In this document: positions 28,215-38,087 of the stretch, in pieces | Numbering within the stretch: the first letter of the stretch is position 1 | Layout: the number at the start of each line of letters is the position of its first letter | Assembly (NCBI GenBank): GCA_009841235.1 | Contig: VXMH01000061.1 | Coordinates: 1 to 64,000 of the forward strand | Origin: Caldilineaceae bacterium SB0661_bin_32 | Lineage (GTDB): Bacteria > Chloroflexota > Anaerolineae > Caldilineales > Caldilineaceae | Direction: 5' to 3' | DNA: 64,000 nucleotides | Program-made: the position numbers and the translations under genes | The notes under the pieces: model-generated | Database searches by the model: none | Told to the model about the DNA's origin: nothing | What the model saw: the letters and a program-made list of their open reading frames with translations, nothing else

Positions 28215-29270
28215 ATGTTCCCGGACCTGCAACCTGGTGACTACCAGCCCGTTCTGCCCTCTGACCTGCGCTATGGCATTGGCTTCGTCGGATGCGGCAA
28301 CATCGTCCTCAGATCGCAGATGCCCGCTTACAAGAGGGCGGGCTACCGCGTCGTCGCTTGCTGCGACAAAACGGAGGAGAAAGCACGCAGCGTGGCGGCC
28401 AATTTCGACAACCCGCTGGTTACAACCGACGTGGAAGAGCTACTTTCGTATCCTGAGGTACAGGTCGTTGATCTGGCAGTACACGCTTACCAACGCCTGC
28501 CCCTGGTCGAACAGATCGCGGCCGCAGGCAAGCACATCTTTTCGCAGAAGCCCTTGGCTCCCAGCTTGCGCGAGGCCGAGCGTATTGTTGAGATATGCCG
28601 CGAGGCCGGGGTAACGCTGATGGTCAATCATCAGGCGCGTTGGGCGCCTCCCCATCGGGCTCTCAGGCTCCTGGTCGAACGGGGCGTGTTGGGGCACGTC
28701 TACGCCATTACCCACATTCATCGGGCTTACCAGGACTATGGCTGGTACGCTGAGCATGAGAACTTCAACATTGTTGATCATGGTATCCACTATGTTGATT
28801 TGAGCCGTTACTTCAGCGGATACACGCCGCTGCGGGTGAAGGCGACAACTGCGATGGTGCCCGGCCAGAAGGCGGTCTCCCCTATGATCTATACAATCCT
28901 CTTTGAATACGAGGAGTCGTCCCAGATTATGACGACGCTGCATTTTAACAACATCGTTTCAGCGCCCGCTCTCCATGATCATCTGTGGTACTTGGATGGC
29001 ACGCGCGGGAGCGCGCTGCTCAGCAATCCCATGGGGACGGCCAAGTTAAGCCTGTCGTTGAAGGATTCCCCGGAACAGGTACAGACTTACGAAATCGCCG
29101 GCACCTGGGGATATGAGGGCTTCGCCGGTTCGATGGGAGAGATGTTGCGCGCTATGGAAGAAGGGCGCGAGCCGGAATGTTCAGGCCGCGACAACCTGGA
29201 GAGCATACGAATGGCGGTCGCGGCAGTTGAGAGTGCCAGCTCGGGCGAAAGTGTCGAACTGAGCCGGTAG
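28215..29270 (+). CDS. Gfo/Idh/MocA family oxidoreductase
   Basis: YGIGFVGCGNIVLRSQMPAYKRAGYRVVACCDKTEEKARSVAANF, HIFSQKPLAPSLREAERIV. Confidence 0.93.
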   Translation: MFPDLQPGDYQPVLPSDLRYGIGFVGCGNIVLRSQMPAYKRAGYRVVACCDKTEEKARSVAANFDNPLVTTDVEELLSYPEVQVVDLAVHAYQRLPLVEQIAAAGKHIFSQKPLAPSLREAERIVEICREAGVTLMVNHQARWAPPHRALRLLVERGVLGHVYAITHIHRAYQDYGWYAEHENFNIVDHGIHYVDLSRYFSGYTPLRVKATTAMVPGQKAVSPMIYTILFEYEESSQIMTTLHFNNIVSAPALHDHLWYLDGTRGSALLSNPMGTAKLSLSLKDSPEQVQTYEIAGTWGYEGFAGSMGEMLRAMEEGREPECSGRDNLESIRMAVAAVESASSGESVELSR

Positions 29271-29318
29271 GGAGCCCGGTACCGCAGCCGGTATCAAGGC
29301 CGACGGGAGCGTCATGCC

Positions 29319-30143
29319 ATGCGGATATGCAGTGGCTTTTATCGCTGGTCTCAACACTACGGCTGGCACTTTCTGACAGAGCGCATTGACGAGGTTGCAG
29401 CCGGCTTGGCCCAGGCAGGCTACGCCTACTTTGAGGGACTTCTCGATCCGTTAGAGAGAGAAGGGGACTGGGCAAGCCGCTGGCATACTGCCCTGGACAG
29501 GCATGGGGTGCGACTGGCGGGGGCATACGTGCATGCGTTGCTGCACGATACAAGCGTGCAGGCGCAGTCTATCGAAACAATTGTCGCAAGAGCACAGCTG
29601 CTGCGACCCATGGGAGCTGAATTTATCAATGCCAATCCTCAACCCATTGGCGCGCGCAAGACCGACGAGATGTTGACAGTCCAGGCCCAGGGTTTCGCCC
29701 GGCTGGGCGCTGCGCTGAGGAGAGAGGGTTTGCGTCTCGTCGTACATCATCATTTGCCCGAACTGGCCGAGAACGGTCGTGAGCTGCGCCACCTCCTGGA
29801 CCATACCGACGCTGGAGACGTGGGTCTGACAGTAGATGCCGACTGGATGTGCCGAGGGGGCCAGGATGCAAAGGCGTGGATTCGCGAGTTCGCGTCCAGG
29901 CTTGAAATCGTGGAACTGCGAAGTTCGCATGAGGGCATTTGGGATGAGACTTTGGGTGACGGCGACCCCGATTGCCGAGAGCTGGCTCAAGTGCTGGCCG
30001 GGGTGAGTTTTGACGGGTGGTTAATGGTCGAGTTGGCTCGCGAAAAAGGCACGCCTCACTCTCTTGATCTGGTCCAGGCCCACGCACACAGTCTGGGATA
30101 CGTGCGCGAAATCTTCGACGTGCACGGTCAGGATCTTGCCTGA
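29319..30143 (+). CDS. Sugar phosphate isomerase/epimerase (TIM barrel)
   Basis: RLVVHHHLPELAENGRELRHLLDHTDAGDVGLTVDADWMCRGGQDAKAWIREFASRLEIVELRSSHEGIWDE. Confidence 0.82.
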   Translation: MRICSGFYRWSQHYGWHFLTERIDEVAAGLAQAGYAYFEGLLDPLEREGDWASRWHTALDRHGVRLAGAYVHALLHDTSVQAQSIETIVARAQLLRPMGAEFINANPQPIGARKTDEMLTVQAQGFARLGAALRREGLRLVVHHHLPELAENGRELRHLLDHTDAGDVGLTVDADWMCRGGQDAKAWIREFASRLEIVELRSSHEGIWDETLGDGDPDCRELAQVLAGVSFDGWLMVELAREKGTPHSLDLVQAHAHSLGYVREIFDVHGQDLA

Positions 30144-30226
30144 CCATATCCACCTCAACAGAGACGCAGACCATTGTATCTTCTGCGAAACCTGTAAATC
30201 CTCTCAGTTGTCCAGAAAAAGTAAGG

Positions 30227-30258
30227 TTGCCAACCCCCTGATTTCCTATTATTATAAT
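30227..30258 (+). promoter_or_regulatory. AT-rich putative promoter for the Dpp-type importer
   Basis: TTGCCA (30227-30232) and TATAAT (30253-30258) in an AT-rich island; the 20-nt spacer is longer than ideal. Confidence 0.35.
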
Positions 30259-30500
30259 GACATATTTATGTCTCCCGGCCGTTGACCAAAGATGAGTCAC
30301 AGCGAAACCAGACAGAGCAGATCTTTTCTTTCCGGCATGAACAGACGAAGAAGCCGGTCTGGTGTCTCTGAATCATGCGAGTCTGTCGGGAGGTGGACTT
30401 ACAAAAGGAGGTGATAACCAGCCAAAACCAATGAGTACTCGGTACTAAACGTGTGTCGTACCTATCGCTCTCTATCTGTTCACAGAAAGGAGATCAGGAG

Positions 30501-32195
30501 ATGAACCCGTTTCGTGTACGAATTGGTAGCCGCCGTTCTCTGATTTTTGTGGCTGCACTGAGCATTGCAGCCCTGATGTTCGCTGCTTGCGTCCCTGTCG
30601 CCGCGCCGGCCGCCGACGCCCCGGCGGCGGCAGAAGCCGAAACTGATGAGGGGGGCACCCTCACGATTGGCTCCGTACAGGGCAGCGCTTCCATCCCCAC
30701 CTTCCTTCCCTGGAAAGCGCACAGCAGTGCGCAGTCATTCCACTGGAACCTCTTCATGAACTCACTGGTGATGCAGGAGCACAGCACGCTCGAGTGGGTT
30801 CCCGATCTGGCCGAGAGCTATGAGATCAGTGAAGACGGCCTGACTTACACCTTTCACCTGCGCGAAGGTGTGACGTGGCATGACGGCATGCCTTTTACTG
30901 CAAATGACGTCTCCTTCTCCTTCCACGCGGCCCTGCTGCCGGAAGGCGGGTCGACAGCGTCCGGCGGCCTGAAGGATGCGATCGTAGGCGCACTTGACTA
31001 CCAGGAAGGCAACGCCGAGAGTGCCGAGGGGATCAAGGTCCTTGACGACTATACGATCCAATTTGAGTTGACCCAACCGCAGGTAACGATCATAGAGCGA
31101 TTCGCTATGCGAATTGCCCCTGCCCACGTATTCGAAGGGCTTGAGCCGGAGGAGTGGCTGCAGACCGAGTTTGCCACGACGTTGCCATTCGGCACCGGTC
31201 CGTTCGTGTTCAAGGAATATATCCCCGATCAGCACACGATCTTTGAGCGCAACGACAGCTATTTCAAGGGTGCGCCTCTGCTCAAGAACGCCGTAATTCG
31301 ATTCTACGGTGACAACAGCGTGATGATCATCGCCCTGGAAAAGGGTGAGATAAACATGGTCGGATTCCTGAACCCGAGTGCTGACGAGTTCGACAAAGTC
31401 ACGAACCTGCCCGGCGTCGCCTGGGAATACCAGGACAAGTTCCCGGCCTACTTCTTCTCGATCACGTTCCAGGACGAGGCACTGGCGGACAAGCGGTTCC
31501 GGCAGGCGTTTCTGTACTCGATCGACCGTAAGGAGATTGCCACCCAACTCTGGGGCAATGCGGACTTGACGAAAGTGCAACCGGTGTCGCAGTGGGCGCC
31601 TCCTCCAGGTGTTGAGCTGGATATTGAGGAGTACGCTTACAACCCCGAAAAGTCCAAGATGTTGCTGGAAGACATGGGCTGGGACTTCGACCGCGTCGTC
31701 GAGATTGTCTGGTTTGGCACCGATATGCCGGATCAGCTGCCGATCCTCCAGCAGTTCATCGAAGGCGTTGGCATCAAGACCAAGCTGGTACAGACCGATG
31801 GGGCCAGGGGTCTGGAGGTCTTCTACGAGACCGGCGACTATGAGATCAGCTGGGTTGGCGGCTGGGGCCGGTCTTACTATCCTGACACGACCGTTGTCGG
31901 GTGCGACCGCGTCTATCCGAACGGCTACAACTCAAGCCGCTACTGTAACGAGGAACTGGATGCACTGTACAATGAGGCCCTCGCTACGGTTGACGACGAC
32001 GCACGCAATGAACTGTACACGCGTGCCACCGCCATCTGGAATGATGAACTTCCGTGGATACCTCTGTATGCGCCGCAGTCTCTGTTGCTGATACACGAGA
32101 ATGTCAAGGGATGGCGTGACAGCCTCATCGGGCCTGAAGGATCGGCCACAATTGGCGCTGTCACCGATCTCGAGAAGTGGTACATTGAGGAGTAG
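30501..32195 (+). CDS. Peptide/nickel-type ABC transporter substrate-binding lipoprotein (SBP family 5)
   Basis: Lipobox LMFAACVPVAAPAAD; LAESYEISEDGLTYTFHLREGVTWHDGMPFTANDVSFSF; SD-like aggagatcaggag before ATG. Confidence 0.95.
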   Translation: MNPFRVRIGSRRSLIFVAALSIAALMFAACVPVAAPAADAPAAAEAETDEGGTLTIGSVQGSASIPTFLPWKAHSSAQSFHWNLFMNSLVMQEHSTLEWVPDLAESYEISEDGLTYTFHLREGVTWHDGMPFTANDVSFSFHAALLPEGGSTASGGLKDAIVGALDYQEGNAESAEGIKVLDDYTIQFELTQPQVTIIERFAMRIAPAHVFEGLEPEEWLQTEFATTLPFGTGPFVFKEYIPDQHTIFERNDSYFKGAPLLKNAVIRFYGDNSVMIIALEKGEINMVGFLNPSADEFDKVTNLPGVAWEYQDKFPAYFFSITFQDEALADKRFRQAFLYSIDRKEIATQLWGNADLTKVQPVSQWAPPPGVELDIEEYAYNPEKSKMLLEDMGWDFDRVVEIVWFGTDMPDQLPILQQFIEGVGIKTKLVQTDGARGLEVFYETGDYEISWVGGWGRSYYPDTTVVGCDRVYPNGYNSSRYCNEELDALYNEALATVDDDARNELYTRATAIWNDELPWIPLYAPQSLLLIHENVKGWRDSLIGPEGSATIGAVTDLEKWYIEE

Positions 32196-32367
32196 CCAGT
32201 TTGTGACGCCGAGCTGAAGAAAGTCTGATCCCCGTGGCGTTGTGGGTCAGGACTCCGATGTTGGGCAAACTCTCCTGTGGGGAGCAACGGTGGTGGGGCC
32301 GGTTTGCGCCGACTCCGCCGCCTCCCTCCCGCCCTTCAAACCCTGGTTGAACCGAGGGGGAACCGCT

Positions 32368-33327
32368 TTGGGACGCTATATCTTACAGCGTATCTTGATA
32401 TCGTTCCCGGTATTGTTCGGCATCACGATCGTAACGTTCACTTTCGCCAACCTTGCGCCGGGCGATCCGGTTACGGCGATGATTGACCCCATGAGCGGGA
32501 TTGAACCTGGTGAGGTTGAGAAGCTCAAAGAGGCGCTGGGCATCAACAGGCCGATTCACGTTCGTTATGTCATCTGGCTGAAGGAGGTACTGGGCGGCAA
32601 CCTGGGTTACTCCTATGTCACGCACAGGCCGGTGGCCGTCATGATCGCTGAGCGACTGCCGCAGACGTTGCAACTGATGATGACGGCCCTGGGCATCAGC
32701 ATCCTTCTGGGCGTTTCGTTGGGCATCTACGCTGCTTTCAACCAGTACTCACTCCTGGACAATGTGTTCACGCTGTTGGTGTTCATTGGCATATCGGTGC
32801 CGGCTTTTTTCTTTGCCCTGCTGGCCATTTACATGTTCTCATTCAGGATACCTCTCTTTCCGACCTCTGGCATTAAGGAACCTCTGAGCACTCTCCCACC
32901 AATCGTCGACCGTCTCCATCACCTAGTGCTTCCGGCCACTGTTCTGGGGATTGAAGGGGTGGCAGGCTACCTGCGCTACACACGCTCCAGCGTTTTGGAA
33001 GTCATGCGCCAGGATTACGTAACCACTGCGCGGGCTAAAGGGCTGCGCGAACGCGCTGTCCGCATTGGTCACGTACTGCGCAATGCGCTGCTGCCGCTGG
33101 TGACGATTGTCGGTTTGAGTCTGCCAAGCTTGATAGGCGGGGCACTGTTCATCGAAGTCCTCTTCTCCTGGCCCGGCATGGCCCGCATGGCGATCGAGCA
33201 CACGCTGGGCCGGGATTACCCTGTAATCATGGGAATCGGTCTCGTCTCCGCGACCATGGTTCTGTTCAGCAACCTGGTTGCAGACATTGTTTATACAGTT
33301 GTGGACCCCAGAATCCGCTATGAATAG
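32368..33327 (+). CDS. Dipeptide/oligopeptide-type ABC permease (DppB-like)
   Basis: LGRYILQRILISFPVLFGITIVTFTFANLAPGDPVTAM; RAKGLRERAVRIGHVLRNALLPLVTIVGL. TTG start inferred after gaggggg; ORF extends to 32242. Confidence 0.93.
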   Translation: MGRYILQRILISFPVLFGITIVTFTFANLAPGDPVTAMIDPMSGIEPGEVEKLKEALGINRPIHVRYVIWLKEVLGGNLGYSYVTHRPVAVMIAERLPQTLQLMMTALGISILLGVSLGIYAAFNQYSLLDNVFTLLVFIGISVPAFFFALLAIYMFSFRIPLFPTSGIKEPLSTLPPIVDRLHHLVLPATVLGIEGVAGYLRYTRSSVLEVMRQDYVTTARAKGLRERAVRIGHVLRNALLPLVTIVGLSLPSLIGGALFIEVLFSWPGMARMAIEHTLGRDYPVIMGIGLVSATMVLFSNLVADIVYTVVDPRIRYE

Positions 33328-33396
33328 TTCGGTCCAGGCTGTACCTGGAGAGCGGAGAATCCGGCGGTAGACCCTCATTCCCGGATAGAGGAAGAA

Positions 33397-34332
33397 ATGG
33401 AAGGCGAGGCAAAAGAGACGGCGAAGCAGGGGTCACTTATCAGCGAAGACCTGCAACATATGGTGCGCGGCGGGGCAGTCGTCGGTCTGCGCGAGCTCAT
33501 CTGGCGCCGCTTCAGCCGGCACCGACTTGCGCTGGTATCGATTGCCATCATGTTTGTGCTGGCGCTCTCCGCCATCTTTGCCCCATTGCTGAGCCGCCCA
33601 AATGATCCTTACACGGCCGACCTGCAAAACCTGCGGGCGCCACCCAGTCAGGAGCATATTCTGGGGACCGACCGCTCCGGACGGGACATGCTTGCCCGTA
33701 TTCTCCACGGCGGCCGCGTTTCGCTTTCGGTGGGACTGATAGCGACCTCAATCTATATTTCTATCGGCACGATCCTGGGCGGAGTAAGCGGTTACCGGGG
33801 CGGCGTGACCGATTTTATCATTATGCGCATCACCGACATCGTGATGTGCTTTCCCAGTTTACTCATCATCCTGACTCTCGTTGCCGTCATAGGCCCTAGC
33901 ATCTTCAACATCATGATTATCCTCGGTCTATTGGGGTGGCCGAGTATCGCCCGCCTGGTGCGGGGAGAGTTCCTGTCGCTCAGCGAACGTGACTTCGTCA
34001 TGGCGGCGCGCTGTCTGGGCGCGACGGAGCGCGGTATCATCTTCCGCCACATTCTGCCGAACGTGGTGGGCCCCCTTGTGGTGGCGGCCACTTTCGGCAT
34101 TGCCGGGGCCATCATGGCGGAGGCAGGCCTGAGCTTCCTGGGACTCGGCGTGCAGGCGCCGCGGCCGAGTTGGGGCCAGATGTTGAGCGCGGCGACGTCG
34201 CTGACGACACTTGAGAGAAGGCCCTGGATCTGGATGCCGCCAGGCGCGATGATTGCCGTCACTGTGCTGAGCATCAATTTCATTGGCGACGGATTGCGCG
34301 ACGCGCTCGACCCGCGCACGATGCTGGACTGA
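33397..34332 (+). CDS. Dipeptide/oligopeptide-type ABC permease (DppC-like)
   Basis: EHILGTDRSGRDMLARILHGGRVSLSVGL; ARCLGATERGIIFRHILPNVVGPLVVAATFGIAGAIMAEAGLSFLGLGVQ. Confidence 0.95.
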   Translation: MEGEAKETAKQGSLISEDLQHMVRGGAVVGLRELIWRRFSRHRLALVSIAIMFVLALSAIFAPLLSRPNDPYTADLQNLRAPPSQEHILGTDRSGRDMLARILHGGRVSLSVGLIATSIYISIGTILGGVSGYRGGVTDFIIMRITDIVMCFPSLLIILTLVAVIGPSIFNIMIILGLLGWPSIARLVRGEFLSLSERDFVMAARCLGATERGIIFRHILPNVVGPLVVAATFGIAGAIMAEAGLSFLGLGVQAPRPSWGQMLSAATSLTTLERRPWIWMPPGAMIAVTVLSINFIGDGLRDALDPRTMLD

Positions 34333-34502
34333 AAGGCTGTGGATCGGTCGCGGCGGACGATAGAGAGCGGTAGCTGATCGGTTTATTCCGTATTGAGTAG
34401 AGGCAGACAAGGCAGCCGCGATTCCATTGCGTAACCCGCGCGGGAAGTCCTGGTGTCAAACGAGCTTCACATTCGATGCGCGTTTCTTACGGAGAGGGAA
34501 CA

Positions 34503-36188
34503 GTGGCAGAGGCCATTTACTTGACCGACATGTCAGTGTGTCTGCCTCAGAGTGCGCTGTCAACGACGCCGCAGAGGCACAAGTGGCAGGTTGTGGAGTA
34601 CACTGCCGAGGAAGGCCTGGCCGGCAAGATGGCCTTCGCCCACGCCCTGTACGAGACACCGCCCATAACATTGCCTCTGAACGTGGAGGGCTGGCATGCG
34701 TTCAGCATCGGCTTCTGGCCCGGCGTGGAGCAGGAACACACGAGCCTGGTCAAGTACAGGCTGTCCGGTGAGGCCGTGTACACGGTTGCGGAGCACTATG
34801 TACAGAGCCCGTCGCTGCCAGGGAATTTCTGGGACAGAACTGAACTCGTCGAGACGTTTCCCCGGTTTGCCGACCTGACAGGGCAGGACCTGCTCTTCAG
34901 TAAGCAGAATACCGCTCATCCTCAGACTCTGGCTTGTGTGGCCTACGTCAAGCTGGTGCCGCTCATGCAGTCTGAAGTGGAAGCAATACAGCGCGACAGG
35001 GAACAGCGGGAGACGCGCAGGGTCGTTGGCATGATTGACGGCGAAGGCCTGTTTCACCAGAAGTGTCCGGCGACGAAAGAGGAGCTCCAGGAGCAGATCG
35101 AGCCATTTCGGTACGCGGACGTGGGGAAGGTACTCTGGGGCGTCAATCTGAGCGATCTGACCTATTATCACTCCAAGGTAGGACGATTCTATGGGACTGA
35201 GGATGGCGTGTGTCCTGTGTTGCGCCACGAACACGCGCTAAAAAGCCACAAGGCGCTGGCAGAACAGGGTATAGTCCCTTTCGCGGCGGCAATGGAATAC
35301 GCGCATGAGCTGGATCTGGAGTTCCACACATACTACCGGCTGAGCATCGTAGATAAGGCTCAACCCTACTTCTTTTTCTCAACGGAAACCAGCTTTGTCC
35401 GGGACAATCCGGATTGCCGCATTGTGGCCAAGGACGGCTCGCCGCTGATGAAGGCCAGCTATGCCTTCCCGAAGGTGCGGAATTTCATGGTCTCTCTCAT
35501 GGAGGAGGCGATGGAGTACGACATCGACGGGGTACACCTCTGCTTCACGCGCGGGCCGGAGTATATCGGTTACGAGCAGCCGGTGCTGGACGAGTTCAGA
35601 CGGCTATATGGGGAAGACGCGCGGGACGCGGCTGATGACGACGAGCGGCTGTACAAAGTCAAAGCGAGCTATCTGACGGAGTTCCTGCGGGCTGTACGAG
35701 AGACGGCAGACGAGCACGGGAAAAAAAGAGGACGCAAAATGCAGGTGTCGGCGATTTTTGAGGGCGGCAAGGAGGACATGCGCTATTTTGCCTACGATGC
35801 CTACACCTGGGTAGAGGAAAAACTGGTCGACTTCATCATCACGAACCCTCCTTCGGACCTGGTCAGGCTGGCGAAAGAGAACGGATGCCAGGTGTACATG
35901 TTCTCTACGAAAGATGACAAGGTGCTGACGATGAAGCACGCGTACGCTGCCGGGATGGACGGGATGGCCATTTGGGACATCAACACGACGCGTCCTGAAA
36001 CGTGGACTATAGAGAGCCGGTTGGGTCATCGCGACGAAGTCATCGATCTGCCGAAACCTGAACGGTATCCGAAGATGAAGCGGACCAGACTGATCACGAT
36101 TCATGGACGGGATTTTTCGCAGACGGTAGACAAGAACGTTCCCTCGGGTTGGCCTCCAGAGCTGCTTGTCATCTACACCGGGGGATGA
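34503..36188 (+). CDS. Uncharacterized ~560-aa protein, possible TIM-barrel (GH10/DUF187-like) hydrolase, paralog 1
   Basis: GTG start inferred by alignment to paralog 2 (VAEAIYLTDM vs MCAERKAIYISDM); DLEFHTYYRL, MEYDIDGVHLCFTRGPEYIGYEQPVLDEFRRLYGED. Confidence 0.7.
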   Translation: MAEAIYLTDMSVCLPQSALSTTPQRHKWQVVEYTAEEGLAGKMAFAHALYETPPITLPLNVEGWHAFSIGFWPGVEQEHTSLVKYRLSGEAVYTVAEHYVQSPSLPGNFWDRTELVETFPRFADLTGQDLLFSKQNTAHPQTLACVAYVKLVPLMQSEVEAIQRDREQRETRRVVGMIDGEGLFHQKCPATKEELQEQIEPFRYADVGKVLWGVNLSDLTYYHSKVGRFYGTEDGVCPVLRHEHALKSHKALAEQGIVPFAAAMEYAHELDLEFHTYYRLSIVDKAQPYFFFSTETSFVRDNPDCRIVAKDGSPLMKASYAFPKVRNFMVSLMEEAMEYDIDGVHLCFTRGPEYIGYEQPVLDEFRRLYGEDARDAADDDERLYKVKASYLTEFLRAVRETADEHGKKRGRKMQVSAIFEGGKEDMRYFAYDAYTWVEEKLVDFIITNPPSDLVRLAKENGCQVYMFSTKDDKVLTMKHAYAAGMDGMAIWDINTTRPETWTIESRLGHRDEVIDLPKPERYPKMKRTRLITIHGRDFSQTVDKNVPSGWPPELLVIYTGG

Positions 36189-36210
36189 GAGAGGATTGAG
36201 GAGGGTTCCA

Positions 36211-37875
36211 ATGTGTGCAGAACGCAAGGCCATCTACATCTCCGATATGGGGCGATGTGAGCCTGGATCGGCCATTTCAGAGACGGCTGAGCATGGTCAC
36301 TGGCGGGCGATCCCTTACGAAGCGGAGGGCGTGTCAGGCACAATGATAACGGCCGGCATTGAGTGCAACGCGCCCACACTTACTCTTCCTTTGAATGTGC
36401 AAGGATGGTATGCCATCCACCTGGGTATCTGGACCAACTGGGTGGACAGGGTGACCCGGGTCAAGCTGACGGATGACCCTTGCTTCAGCACGGCGACGAC
36501 GCTGTATCCGGACATAAAGAAGACGAACTATTTCGCAAGTATCGGCGAGGTATTTTGGAAATGCGCTGATCTGACAGGGCAGTCGTTGCATATCGGCCAG
36601 CAAAGCGAGGGCACGCCCTGGGCTTCGGGAATTGCCTACGTAAAGCTGGAGCCTTTGAACCCTGAAGAGGTTGCTGCCATCAAAGAAGGTCGAGCCGGAA
36701 GCGATACGAAACGACTCGTCGCCTACAACGACGCCTGGAGCGTGTTCGGCGAACGGGCGCTGTATACCGAGCAAGATATCATCGAGGAGGTAGAGCCTTT
36801 TCGCGATACCGACTTCCAGAAGCTGTTGTGGGGAATCGGCGCGGGGAGCATGGTGCAGTATCTGTCCGAAGTGGGCGAACTCGCTGAAAAGAAGGGAATG
36901 AGCGACTTTTCGCGGTACTGCGATCGCCAGGCAGCAGAGAGTTTCCGAATGCTGAGGGAGAGGGGGATTGACCCTCTGAAGACGGTGATCGACCATGCCC
37001 ACGATCTGGGTATCGAACTGCATGGCACGTACCGGGTGGGCGGATGGGTTTTCCCGCCGCCGGATGATTTTGAAGACGGGCTTTACCGCCAGCATCCTGA
37101 ATGGCGCTGTGTGAACCGGGACGGCCGGCCCGTGGCCCGCCTGAGTTATGCATTTCCAGGCGTCAAGGATTTTGTGATCTCGCTTTTCCGCGAAGTGGCG
37201 GAGCGAGGGGCGGACGGCGTCAACATGGCCTTTATCCGCGGTCTGCCGTGTGTCCTGTACGAGCAGCCTATCGTCGAGGGTTTTCAGCAGCTGCACGGTC
37301 AGGATCCCCGACAGCTGCCGGAGGATGATCCCAGCTGGCTGTCCTACCGAGCGAGTTGGATGACGTCATTCATGCGGGAACTGCGCGAGGAGATGGACCG
37401 GGTGGGCGAACGGCAGGGGCGACGTATTCAGGTATCGGCTTACGTTATCGAAACGCTGGCGTACAATCTTCAGTATGGCCTGGATGTGGCGGCCTGGGGC
37501 AAGGAAGGCCTGGTTGATTTCATTATTCCCAACCCCTGGCACGGCGATATGGATGTTGATGTCGCCTCCTTCGTGGAGGTCACGCGCGGCACCGACTGCC
37601 AGGTTTACGCCGACATTTTGCCGCGACGGATGCCGACGGGCGAGTACCGGCAGCGGGCACTGGACTGCTACGCGGCAGGTGTCGACGGCCTGGCTTTCTG
37701 GGACACGAACAGCCGTTACCCATTCCTGAACGAATGGAGCATGATTAGGCGGTTGGGGCATGAAGAGGCGTTGAGCGAGTGGGCGGCTGACGAGTGGCCG
37801 GCGTACCGGCAGATCCCTTTGCACAGTTTGGGCGGCCACCATATGGACAGTTATTCGCCCTACTGGTCAGCCTGA
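36211..37875 (+). CDS. Uncharacterized ~554-aa protein, possible TIM-barrel (GH10/DUF187-like) hydrolase, paralog 2
   Basis: Paralogous to the preceding gene along its length; GIELHGTYRVGGW, ERGADGVNMAFIRGLPCVLYEQPIVEGFQQLHGQD; SD gaggaggg before ATG. Confidence 0.72.
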   Translation: MCAERKAIYISDMGRCEPGSAISETAEHGHWRAIPYEAEGVSGTMITAGIECNAPTLTLPLNVQGWYAIHLGIWTNWVDRVTRVKLTDDPCFSTATTLYPDIKKTNYFASIGEVFWKCADLTGQSLHIGQQSEGTPWASGIAYVKLEPLNPEEVAAIKEGRAGSDTKRLVAYNDAWSVFGERALYTEQDIIEEVEPFRDTDFQKLLWGIGAGSMVQYLSEVGELAEKKGMSDFSRYCDRQAAESFRMLRERGIDPLKTVIDHAHDLGIELHGTYRVGGWVFPPPDDFEDGLYRQHPEWRCVNRDGRPVARLSYAFPGVKDFVISLFREVAERGADGVNMAFIRGLPCVLYEQPIVEGFQQLHGQDPRQLPEDDPSWLSYRASWMTSFMRELREEMDRVGERQGRRIQVSAYVIETLAYNLQYGLDVAAWGKEGLVDFIIPNPWHGDMDVDVASFVEVTRGTDCQVYADILPRRMPTGEYRQRALDCYAAGVDGLAFWDTNSRYPFLNEWSMIRRLGHEEALSEWAADEWPAYRQIPLHSLGGHHMDSYSPYWSA

Positions 37876-38087
37876 GGCGTGCGGGCGCGTGCGAGCGCGG
37901 TCACTTTTTCCGGGCAACGGGAGCGCAATACGGCGCTCCCTCATTCAATAACCCTCTACATGAATGTAGTGACAGCGTTTTCGCGGCATCCGGCCAGGCC
38001 AGGCGGAGTCCTCATGGCGGGCCGCCACCTTTGGACCGCGCCCCAAACTGCAGTGGTCAGTGACGGGGGCAGAGAGGGGGGAGGGGC

